DNA of 64,000 nucleotides from Alnus glutinosa (lineage: Eukaryota; Streptophyta; Magnoliopsida; Fagales; Betulaceae): contig NC_084891.1 in the NCBI RefSeq assembly GCF_958979055.1, forward strand, positions 24,947,501 to 25,011,500. The letters run 5' to 3'. A program made the translations under genes and the position numbers. This document shows, in pieces, positions 36,634 through 45,475 of this stretch (positions within the stretch are counted from its first letter, which is position 1; the number at the start of each line of letters is the position of its first letter). The notes under the pieces are model-generated. The model saw only the letters and a program-made list of their open reading frames with translations, made no database searches and had not been told where the DNA came from.

Positions 36634-38099
36634 TCTGGGAGCCAGACCAACCGAGAGCCCATAGTCCGAATGAAGCTAGTTATTCAGAATAATCCATAGC
36701 CTCCACCGCCTAATGGAGACCAGGATCGCATTGCAGCGTTGGAAGCCAAGATCGAATCCTTAACACAGCGGAATGCCGAGTTACTGTGCAGGAGGCTTGA
36801 ACAGCCCAATCCCGAGATGAACAGGGATGAGCGTAAGGAAGGAGATCACAACAGCAACACTAATCCTCGGAGGGAGGATGACCGCCAAGGAGATTTGAGC
36901 AGAGTTATTGCCGAGTTGGAGAGAAGGTGCACGTACATGGAGATGGAAAAAAAGGACAAAAGCAGATCCGTAGTTGTGGATAAGCTCCTAATAGGTACAG
37001 ACTCACCCTTCACCAGACGAGTAGCAGACTATCGACTACCCGAGAAGTTTAAGGTACCCCAAATTCTAAGTTATGCTGGAGACGGAGATCCTCTAGATCA
37101 CCTAGAGAATTTTTGAGCTCATCTAGACCTTTATTGGACACCTGATGAAGTAGCGTGTCGGGCCTTCCCCCTTACTCTTTCGGGGAATGCCCGAGACTGG
37201 TTCAGGAAGCTACCCCCGAATTCTGTTGATCAGTTCAAGGAGTTGTCCAAAATATTCCTAACGGAATTTCTAGCTTTCCGGACAAAGAAGAAACCTTCGG
37301 GATATTTGCTATCGTTGCACCAGCAAAGCAACAAGAGTCTTAAGAATTTTATGGCTTGGTTCAACCGAGAGAAGGTTCCTATCGAAGATCCGACCGAGGA
37401 TATGATCTTTACTGTCATTTATCAGGGAATTTCACCCGAGGAGCCTTTGATGAAGAAGTTGGTCCGGAAGCAACCGAGTACCTTGCAGGGCCTGATGGAT
37501 AAGGTAGAAGAATTCATCAATCAGGAAGAGACACTGAAGTCTATGGCCAGCTCTAGGCTATCCCGAGAGACAGCTCCGGAAAAGAAAAGGAAAGAATTCA
37601 GAAAAGCTGATGGGGAAGAGCAGAGGCAGGTAAAGAAGTTCAAAGATTACAACTTTACACCTCTCAATGCCGAGATATCAGAAGTCCTGATGGAAATCAA
37701 GAGAGATCCGACATTTTGGGAACCACAAAAGATACCAGGTAATCCTCCTTAGAGGAATGCAGGCAAGTATTGTGATTTTCATAAACAAGCAGGTCATTAC
37801 ACCGAGGGGTGCGTAACCCTAAGGTTGTTAATAGAAGAATTCATAAAGAATGGCAAGCTAGTTCGGTTCTTGGAAGAGCAATGAAACCAGCCAGGAAATA
37901 ACAGGCCTCAGAATCATCGAGACTATCAGCCTCGAGATCAGCAGCCACGGGATTACTATCCCCGAGACCGTCCTCAGCTAGACGAGAGGCATCAGGAGAA
38001 TGGTCCCTGAGATGATATAGAAAGAAGAGAGGACCGAAGAAGTAGAAGCCCATGGCATAGAGAGCTGAGGCAACAACAGAATCTGTCAGTGATCATGTA
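36634..38099 (+). pseudogene. Gag-like open region with stops
   Basis: One frame runs from MEAKIESLTQ at 36739 through KFKVPQILSYAGDGDPLDHL. After a stop it continues with AHLDLYWTP, FPLTLSGNARDWFRKLP and FLTEFLAFR, a classical retrotransposon Gag core. Later comes a single zinc-binding-like segment (CDFHKQAGHYTEGC). In-frame stops at about 37114, 37750 and 37882 and near 38008 break it. The core is well preserved apart from the stops, so decay may be recent. The Gag type fits the Ty3/gypsy group; the lineage was not resolved. Confidence 0.8.
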
Positions 38100-38324
38100 G
38101 AAAGGACTCTCGAGAATTTCAAGCTTGCTTTTATTTTTAGCATTTATGTTTGCAAAGAACTAGACTTTTATTTTTAATTCATACTAGTTATAATAAAAGA
38201 CAGAAAATTCCCCAGATTTGGGGAATAAATATTTTCAAAATAAAATAATAAAGCTGACTTTAGCATCGGAGTGTTCCCGGTCTAGGGACCGGGAACCCGT
38301 TGATGTCGCTTCTTTTGTAGGTAA

Positions 38325-38724
38325 AGGCTCTTGGATCAATCCTAGTCGAAAGCAAGACAAAGCCTCTCGGATCAGTCCTAGCCGAGAGCAAGAAGCAAAG
38401 CCTCTTGGATCAGTCCTAGCCGAGAGTAAGGCAAAGCCTCTCAGATCAGTCCTAGCCGAGAGCAAGAGGCAAAACCTCTCGGATCAGTCCTAGCCGAGAG
38501 CAAGAAGCAAAGCCTCTCGGATCAGTCCTAGCCGAGAGCAAGAAAAAAGCCTCTCGAATCAGTCCTAACTGAGAGCAAGAAAAAAGCCTCTCGGATCCTA
38601 ACCGAAAGCAAAGCAAAGCCTCTCGGATCAGTCCTAGCCGAGAGCAAGGCAAAACTTCTCGGATCAGTCCTAGCCGAGAGCAAGAAGAAAGCCTCTCGGA
38701 TCAGTCCTAGTCGAGCAAGAAGAA
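38325..38724 (+). repeat. Hairpin-forming minisatellite, about 11 units of about 37 bp
   Basis: Units follow the pattern cctctcggatcagtcctag, then ccgagagcaag and an A/G-rich spacer. Each complete unit has a 7-bp perfect stem (ctctcgg/ccgagag) around an 11-nt loop. Units vary in length (about 32-38 bp) and sequence. The array lies between the Gag remnant and the polypurine tract. Confidence 0.9.
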
Positions 38725-40489
38725 AGGGGGGTCAGATTTAACCCTCGGGTTTTACAGGTTTTTCAGAAGTTAGCCATTCCAAGAGACAGGGAGAAAAACC
38801 TAAGGAAAAACAAGAAGGTAATAGGGGGTAAGATTTAACCCTCAGGTTTTGCAGGTTAGCAGATTTTCAGAAGGAGACAAAGCTCGGGTTTCCTTAGACA
38901 TAGAATTCCCATTATTCAAGCAAGCTTCAGATAAGGGAATTGGGGGGTAATTGTTGAGGATAAATTTCACTCAACCTGATCCAAGGAGGAGATAGACATT
39001 TAGCAACTACTTCAGGGAAATCAGGTATCAGTTATCTCAGTAAATTGGGATAGGACTCTAATTAGTCTAAGTATAGTTTGATCAGTAATCCTATCCCTGG
39101 TGGAATTGGGATATGACTTATGGTCCAATCAGATAAAGAAGAATGATCAGATCAGAAGTCTAAAAAGATATCAGATTAGAAGTCTAATAAAGGATCAGAG
39201 TCCAATTAGAACTCTGACAGCAATTCTAGATCTCGATTAGAACTCTGACAGTAGTTCTAGATCGACAAGGAGCAGGAATTCTAATCCAGCTTTGACTCCA
39301 CCTCTTTGCCTATAAATAGGCACATACCCCAGGTATAAAGGAAGACTCAGTTTTTATGCACATAGCATTCTTTTCTTACAGAAGCTAATTTAGGCATCGG
39401 AGAGGACCCCCGAAAGGGTCCCTTAGTTTTTGTTGTTTTGCAGAATTATTAAGAAGAGTGAAGAATATCAGAAGAACGTGCAGATTCACACTATACCGAA
39501 AACTGTACCAACAGTACTGCATTCTTTTTTGGAAAGAAATCCATCTTCTATTCGGTTCTCCAGGTATGGAAGGAGATGCACGCCACTTAAAAAAAAAAAA
39601 TGCATGTCTCTCTTGTTATAGAAGGAATAGGTGCTGCCAGGTCTACGTGGAAAGACGTGTCTTCCTTTTTCCAGAAAATCGTGTATAACAATTCCGTGTA
39701 GCATGCCAAGCCTGGAAAGAAAATTGCTTTGTCTTAATTTGGTGCACGGCTACAGGTTTGGAAGGAGACTTCGGAGGTCCTAGCTTTGGAGAGAATCATG
39801 TGAATTTGGTCAAATATGGAAAGAAAAGGATGCGCCTTGGCAATGACGGACGGCTACAGGTCTAGGTGAAACAATGTTCTCCAAAGCGCCTCCTCACGTG
39901 TTCATCCAATATTTCTTGGAGAGAAAATCCTATTTGTCAATTCGGTGCTGCCCTTCATGGAAAGAAAGCTTGGTGGTCCAATTTTAGATTAAGACAAAAA
40001 AGATTATTTCCTTTGTTAATCCATAAAAATATCGACATTTTCTCTCAAAGACCTGCAAAACACTTAAATACCAAAACTAACCAAAATTATCAGAAAATAA
40101 CAAAACTAAGGATTTAACAAATGTAAATTAAGGAGTACAAATATACAATATTTTGCACTCATCAGTGATCAAATACCCACGAACCTGCCCCAACCCGCAT
40201 GCCTTGCCCCGCGCCGCCCCTAAAATCCCGTGTTTTAGTTGATTTTTTGCGGGTACGGGTCCAAAAATGATATACCCGTGCACGGTGGGGCGGATTGCTG
40301 TTTTTAAAATCCACGGGGACCCGCTGACCATCTAAATACCTAAAATTCTAAAAATCCTACCCATCATTTCTATTTTCTTAACTAGCGGACCCTTGCGCCG
40401 CTGCCGTTCGTCTTCTTCCTTTTCTCCTTCACCCCTCACCCCCTTCCGCCCTTCGTCTTCTTCCTTCCATTTCTGAGGAAGGAACTGGC

Positions 40490-40760
40490 TACTATGGAGA
40501 CCTTCGCTTGCTTTGCCTTGAGCCTCTTGATGAGAATCTCCAATTCGTTGACGATCTCCCACGTGTTGTCGAAGACGATCCCATGGTTGGGCGATCTCGC
40601 CCACGCAGGGGTCCTTTGCTTCTTCTAGGCGAGACCGCCCACGCAACGGTCTCATGATTCGCATCGAATTGCTGGAAAATCCTCTTCACCTTCTCCAATA
40701 TGCTACTTCCCGTCACCGTTTTCCCCTCTTTCAAGCGACGAAACCAAACATTCTTAGGTC
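40490..40760 (-). pseudogene. Captured fragment of an EF-hand/TPR protein gene
   Basis: Read on the minus strand, one frame gives EKVKRIFQQFDANHE and another gives GIVFDNTWEIVNELEILIKR followed by LKAKQAKVS. Both resemble parts of the plant calcium-binding TPR protein family (At1g05150-like), whose N-terminus has an EF-hand with KRIFQQFD. The two parts are out of frame and shortened, so it is a captured fragment and not a gene. It lies inside the hAT-like element. Confidence 0.5.
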
Positions 40761-41253
40761 GTCTTTTCGTTTGTGGATTTTGATAAAAATAGGTATTGAA
40801 TCTGGCTTTTGTTTGATTTTTCTCATGTTTTGGCCTAAACTGGGGATACTTGCACAACCTGCACAATTTGCCCCGCACCGCACAGATGTAGAAGGATTTT
40901 AGCGGGGTGGGACCAAAAAAGGGGGCATCCCCGCCCCTTGCTTAGCCCTACTCCCAAGGGCCTTGGGAGTGGTTCGGCCAACCCCATTTTGCTATTTAGG
41001 GGTGGCCAAACCACTCCCTCCCATGGGCCATGGGGGCGGTACTGCCACCCTATAGCGAGCCACCCCTCTATTTTTTATTTAATTTTTTTTCAAAATTTTT
41101 TTTTAATGTATTTAATATTTTTTGTTTTTTAATTTTTAATTTTATTTTTAATGGGTCATAGGACATGTGTTAATTTCTTAAGGATATTGACGTAGATTTT
41201 CGTCATTTTTGGACGGAGGTACCATCTCCGTTTTTAGCCATAAACGAGGTACT

Positions 41254-41522
41254 GAGTGTGTTTGATAAAGATTATTGAAGTGAATTTTTTTTTTTTTAGT
41301 AATAGTAAAAAGTTGATTGATGTGATATAAAAAAAAAAATGTATGGAAACTTAAAAAAGTTTTATATTGTAATGAGTTTTTTTATTTCAAAAGTAATAAA
41401 AAAATATATTGATGTAATATAAAAAGTGAAAAAAGTTAAAATATTTTGAAGTTTTTTTTTTTTTTTTTTGGAAAAAATGAAAATAAGAGAAGGGGAGGGG
41501 ATGTTAGTTACCAAACAAAGCC
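41254..41522. mobile_element. MITE, same family as in IDM1-like copy 1
   Basis: Ends gtgtttgataaa and (rc) tttgtttggtaac are present, and the interior gttgattgatgtgatataaa and gatgtaatataaaa blocks match the 27424-27684 element in reverse. It splits the right inverted repeat of the outer Mutator-like element. Confidence 0.6.
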
Positions 41523-42152
41523 GATCTCTGATACAAAATGAAGCACACAAAACAAAAAATAAAGTCGTTAAATCACGTGCCCACATGGGGCAGAAGGTAT
41601 TTAACCTTATGGTTTATCAGTATGACTTGCCTCAGAAATTTTTTTTTAGCTTGATTTACGACAACAGTTGTAATATAGATTTTCTATGATGATCTTGTAA
41701 TGGATCAGAGGCTATTAATTGATCAAGTATGTAACTGTACATGATTTACCACAGTTGTGATTTTTTTTTTTTTTTAATATTAATTTTGTCTACTAGATTT
41801 GCACGTTATGTTATCAAGAAGGTGAAAAGGAGCTATTTCAGATAGGTATTCATGCTGCCATCCTACAATATAATCGGTCGTGCCACCCTGTTGATGATGA
41901 TATACAAAAGGATTGGAAGTGATGATGCCCCAAGCATTGCAAACCAATGATGCATCATTACCTTATGTGTTGGAAAATAAGATTGAAAAAATGCAATGAA
42001 CATCAACTATTTTTCAGTGTAAATAATTCTGCTGCGGATCAAAAAATATGAATTTCATTTCCTCAATTATAGTTGCTACAAAATATATGGACATGAAATT
42101 CAAATTAAGTAAGCGTTTCTAACAATGTAACATACATTCTGTGCAAAGATAT

Positions 42153-44210
42153 TTAAAATGCTGACATAAGATATCTACCAGTTGTATCATGGAATGGGAA
42201 TCGGCTGTCAGATGCTGATATATTCCTCCTCTTGCAGAACTTGGAATAGTCACTGCTTTGGCTCTCCCATGCTGATATCTTCCTCTTCTTGGAATAATCA
42301 CTGTTGCTGTCCCTGCTTGCCTCTTTGAAATTGAAGACTTCATCAAAACACTGAAAATTGAATTTTCCATGCGTCACAGCAGTATCTACAAGTCCCTGGT
42401 CCACAATTTCTACTGCAGGTTTCTTCATTAGGAGCTTCTGACACATGATGGTATCTTCGAAATCCAGGAAAGTATAATCCATAAACTGCACCTTCTCAAA
42501 ATCAGTCATCTTGGAAAACCCAAATGAAGTTGTCCACGTCTTGAGCACAGTAGGAGCAGCATGCAAAATTAGCCTCTCCACTCCAAGTGCCATCAGCTGC
42601 TTTTCAAGCTCATCCATCAATATGCGACACATCCCACATCTACGATGTTGAAAACTGGTGCCAACAAGAGGTATTTCTGCCACCTTTTCCCCATAAATCC
42701 TTACAGTAGCCACACAAATCACTTCATCGTTTCTTTCCAAGAGCACAGTGTAGAACCCTCGGAAGTTGGATTGTTTAAGCTCTGACCCTCTACTGAAAAT
42801 TACATCTTCAGCAAGGTCTGTGTTAGTAAGAGGTTGTTTGACAGGCTCAAAAATCTCATGCATCAAACTTAGAGCAGCATTGAGCGTTCTGTAATTCTCC
42901 ATGGAGGCCTCAATTCTAGGAGAATCTGCTAGATTGCAGCTTTCAGAATATGTGGACTTCAATAGTGTCCAAGTCAAATTATCAACACCCACTGGAATTG
43001 GTTTCCCTAAAAGCTTGCGAAGGCCCAGAAAAATGCATTCACACTTTCTGCCACAGAACCAACGATCTGTATTGACCATCTTTTTACTCTTTAGGCACCC
43101 AATGTGAAATTTATGCTCGCATTGCTTGCAAGTAACAAAACTATCGTCCATAAAATTCCCATTGTCTTCTTGAAACTTGCCATGACCGCAAACTCCACAA
43201 GCACATGATGGGCAACACCAATCACCAACTGGAACATCCTGCAAGCCAATGCAACTCTTGTGGAATGAGGATGGACACTGATCACATAAAACTAATTCAC
43301 CCCCATAGTGACAAACAGAGCATATCTCATCATTCTCTTGTAGCTTTGTTGTGGAGTTATTATTAATCCCCTGCCTTCGACAATCCTGTAGAGACCTCCC
43401 ATCTTCGAGTAGAATATTGGCAGCCGGTCTATGGTTTGAACTACCAGCATGAGCTTCAAAAGCAGTGAGAGAAAACAGCGTGTAGCAACAATCACACTTA
43501 ATCCCATCACGAGTTATGTGCCCCTTTTTCGATGGAGCACAACCATTTCTCCCACGGTAGTGTACTCTTGTCCTAGGCAACAACACATTGTTGTCTATCA
43601 GCCCACACAACAATGATCGAACCTTGAGCTTTGAGGAGCTACAAATTACTGCATCCCGTACAATTTTTCCTGATCCGAGCAGATTTTTTGACTGAGTCCC
43701 GCTCGACTGTTTCCTTATTTTCTTCAATTCTGCAAGCACCTTTCCTCTCTTTCTCTTTCTCTTTGGGTGGCCGCCTATGTCGCCCTTTACGTTGTCACTC
43801 ACATGAACAAATTTGATTGGCTTACGATAACAAGCAATCTTTTCACAAACAGAACCGGAAGCAACAGAAACTGTTCGGGAAACAGAATTAGACCCAACAG
43901 TCATAGAAACTGCTCCTTCATCAATACAGGCTTTGCACGCCGTTCGAAGCGAGTGAAAACATTTTCCACCGGGTGAAGTGTAGCGTAACTCGCGCTTTAC
44001 TCCCTTCCGGCCAAATACAAACACCCACCCCATTGCTGCGAGATGCTTTCTTGCCATTTCTTCCGCATCTTCCAGACTACTATTGTAACGTGTATCTTCA
44101 TCCAACTTGTACCAATCCACAACAGCCTGGGGGGCCTGGGGGCAATACTCGGGTTCGACAACAAGCATATCAGAAGGTGGATGGCAAATACCAGTAACAG
44201 GTTTCTCCAT
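42153..44210 (-). CDS. PHD-finger/GNAT (IDM1-like) protein, copy 2, 685 aa, single exon
   Basis: Arabidopsis IDM1/ROS4-type proteins are nuclear histone acetyltransferases that help protect loci from DNA methylation; acting the same way here is inference. From MEKPVTG: an N-terminal region of about 75 residues, a basic linker (HPKRKRKRGKVLAELK), a TDBD/Jas-like domain at about 215-270 (LLPRTRVHYRGR, KCDCCYTLFSL), a PHD finger at about 294-345 (CSVCHYGG, LCDQCP, DWCCPSC), a second Cys/His zinc region to about 395 (CKQCEHKFHIGC) and a GNAT domain at about 445-600 (VATVRIYGEKVAEIPLVGTS, HRRCGMCRILMDELE). The tail ends TTGRYLMSAF. An in-frame ATG 64 codons upstream exists but its region is not frame-conserved in copy 1, so 44210 is preferred. 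No break is seen. Confidence 0.85.
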   Translation of the reverse strand: MEKPVTGICHPPSDMLVVEPEYCPQAPQAVVDWYKLDEDTRYNSSLEDAEEMARKHLAAMGWVFVFGRKGVKRELRYTSPGGKCFHSLRTACKACIDEGAVSMTVGSNSVSRTVSVASGSVCEKIACYRKPIKFVHVSDNVKGDIGGHPKRKRKRGKVLAELKKIRKQSSGTQSKNLLGSGKIVRDAVICSSSKLKVRSLLCGLIDNNVLLPRTRVHYRGRNGCAPSKKGHITRDGIKCDCCYTLFSLTAFEAHAGSSNHRPAANILLEDGRSLQDCRRQGINNNSTTKLQENDEICSVCHYGGELVLCDQCPSSFHKSCIGLQDVPVGDWCCPSCACGVCGHGKFQEDNGNFMDDSFVTCKQCEHKFHIGCLKSKKMVNTDRWFCGRKCECIFLGLRKLLGKPIPVGVDNLTWTLLKSTYSESCNLADSPRIEASMENYRTLNAALSLMHEIFEPVKQPLTNTDLAEDVIFSRGSELKQSNFRGFYTVLLERNDEVICVATVRIYGEKVAEIPLVGTSFQHRRCGMCRILMDELEKQLMALGVERLILHAAPTVLKTWTTSFGFSKMTDFEKVQFMDYTFLDFEDTIMCQKLLMKKPAVEIVDQGLVDTAVTHGKFNFQCFDEVFNFKEASRDSNSDYSKKRKISAWESQSSDYSKFCKRRNISASDSRFPFHDTTGRYLMSAF

Positions 44211-44600
44211 TGAAGCCTTGATCGAGCGTGGAGAAGAATACAAAAGAGAGAGTTTACCTTTTGTTTGGCAAGAGATTTCTAGGGTTTTAGTGAATGGCGG
44301 TGGAGCACGGCGGGATTTTGTTGCGGGTATAGGATGTGTTATACCTACTAACGGTTTTCTTGATATTTCTATAGCTACGGCAACCGCCTCAAGTTCAAAC
44401 ACAATATGGACAATAAGGCGGTGCCCGGGAGACCCGATCTACCGTCGTTTTGAACTTTTGAGCGACAAAAACCCATAATGGGGTTCGCTTTAATTTCATG
44501 ATATTCTTTTGTTTAAGTCCACAATTTGGGCCTTAAGTTTGATCAAATTGGGCCCAATTCTTCTTAGATAGAGGCCGAAACTGAAATAAAGCAGCCCTAT
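44211..44600. promoter_or_regulatory. 5' flank of IDM1-like copy 2
   Basis: This aligns with the flank of copy 1 (31224-31590), so the promoter region was co-duplicated. No sharp core element could be assigned. Confidence 0.45.
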
Positions 44601-44616
44601 TCAGTTGTTTTAGAAA

Positions 44617-45475
44617 GAAGTGTTGAACAAACCAGGTCTACTTGACCAACACCAAAAAGACGTAATTTAAAAAAGAAAAATTAAAAAATAAAAGACCGTT
44701 GAGGTTGAAATATTCTTCACAATGTTATATGAGACTGACTCACGTTGGGTTCCAGAGTAGATTTTGAGAATGAAATGGCTATTTTTATAGAATGTCTATT
44801 CTTCTTTTTTTTTTTGTTGCACATCATTATTATGAATATATGAATAATTATTCTTTTACAAGGAGGAGTACATATTCCTCTAAAAATGAGAGGAATAAAT
44901 TATGTTTTCCAAAACAAATCCATACTATTTTTTTCATTTTATTTAGACACCAAAAGTTCCAAGGGACTGGGAAAAAATAGAACAAACACAACTTGAGACT
45001 ATGAAACAAAAAAAAGATGTGTTGTCTGCTATCTATTTTATCTAAAAACAAAGCATTAATTCATTTTTATCTCTTTCTGATAGTTTATTTGTAATTTTGT
45101 ATGAAGTATTTGGTAGTTTTATATTGAATATTGTACTTATCTTTATTTTAGAGTATAGGTGTAACTTGTAAGGCATTATGAATCTATGATCACAAAGGTT
45201 TCAAAAAAAAAAATGGAGTGTGCTTTTTTTGGTTTTCCACGAGACCTTCATCCTCAAGGTTTAACAATACTAGTATTAAGCAACACGATATCTCTAAATA
45301 TCTACTGTAATGAGCTTCAAACATTTAAGGGAAATTACAAACGAAAAGTTGTATTAGGTCTAAGAAATACATTTAAATACATAACATCCACTAAGGATCA
45401 TCAAATACAGAAGAAACAATCATGGCTAAAACTGTTAACCTACCATAACATTAAATAAGTGAGCGCTAATGATCT
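44617..45475. other. Spacer with a foldback-element arm, 3' of the kinesin gene
   Basis: 44617-44740 matches the left arm of the foldback element at 31591. The remainder up to the kinesin stop is AT-rich with no gene and presumably includes the kinesin 3' UTR. Confidence 0.5.

Larger units (their letters stand above)
35997..39513 (+). mobile_element. Gag-only (non-autonomous) LTR retrotransposon
   Basis: The 5' LTR is 35997-36554 and the 3' LTR is 38952-39513. The target-site duplication is gtact (35992-35996 and 39514-39518). The TG...CA ends are intact in the 3' LTR; the 5' LTR ends TA by one change. A TATA box (ttataaatag, 36351-36360) lies in the LTR. A putative primer-binding site (tggcgccgtctgtg) follows the 5' LTR, and a G-rich polypurine tract (ggaattggggggtaa) precedes the 3' LTR. 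The 2.4-kb interior encodes only Gag remnants and a tandem array; no protease, RT, RNase H or integrase was seen. By eye the LTRs differ at roughly 30-35 positions over about 560 bp. Confidence 0.92.
35173..40164. mobile_element. Solo LTR (about 1.47 kb) split by a younger LTR element
   Basis: The left end TGTTGGACC and right end ACTCATCA have TG...CA termini. gtgat flanks both sides (35168-35172 and 40165-40169). It sits just inside the left end of the hAT-like element and is itself interrupted by the gag-only element (35997-39513). No internal retroelement genes are attributable to it. Confidence 0.65.
35163..40950. mobile_element. hAT-like element with captured gene fragment, split by LTR elements
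   Basis: Short inverted ends taggggt and (rc) tagggct are flanked by ctctcaag (35155-35162) and ctcccaag (40951-40958), an 8-bp duplication with one mismatch, as for hAT elements. Without the LTR insertions it would be about 0.8 kb. Subterminal regions are GC-rich with ccccgccc/ggggcgg words. It carries a fragment resembling a plant EF-hand/TPR gene. Confidence 0.6.
34772..41606. mobile_element. Outer Mutator-like element containing nested insertions
   Basis: Terminal inverted repeats are gggttaaatac (left) and (rc) ggttaaatac (right). Long similarity continues inward: tttaacga[t/c]tttatttttt, cttcattttat/gtat, gtttatggct and acggagatggtac. The 9-bp flanks ttatggtat (34763-34771) and ttatggttt (41607-41615) differ at one base. 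Unit A carries the empty site. Most of the present length is due to younger insertions, a hAT-like complex (35163-40950) and a MITE (41254-41522). No transposase is seen. Confidence 0.65.
32032..44750. repeat. Segmental duplication unit B (kinesin relics plus IDM1-like copy 2)
   Basis: This is the partner of unit A and is much longer because of later insertions: a solo LTR (33522-34602) and the nested complex 34772-41606. After removal of these, blocks follow in the same order as in unit A. Region 32090-33190 otherwise shows only AT-rich spacer with no gene. Confidence 0.75.

Noticed and set aside
38325..38724. Regular repeats with hairpins resembling a CRISPR array
   Set aside because: Units are contiguous with no unique spacers, lie inside an LTR retrotransposon, and the genome is plant nuclear.
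44211..44402. Upstream in-frame ATG (MFELEAVAV) as start of IDM1-like copy 2
   Set aside because: The same region in copy 1 has frame-breaking indels, which suggests untranslated sequence; MEKPVTG/MDKPVTG is conserved.
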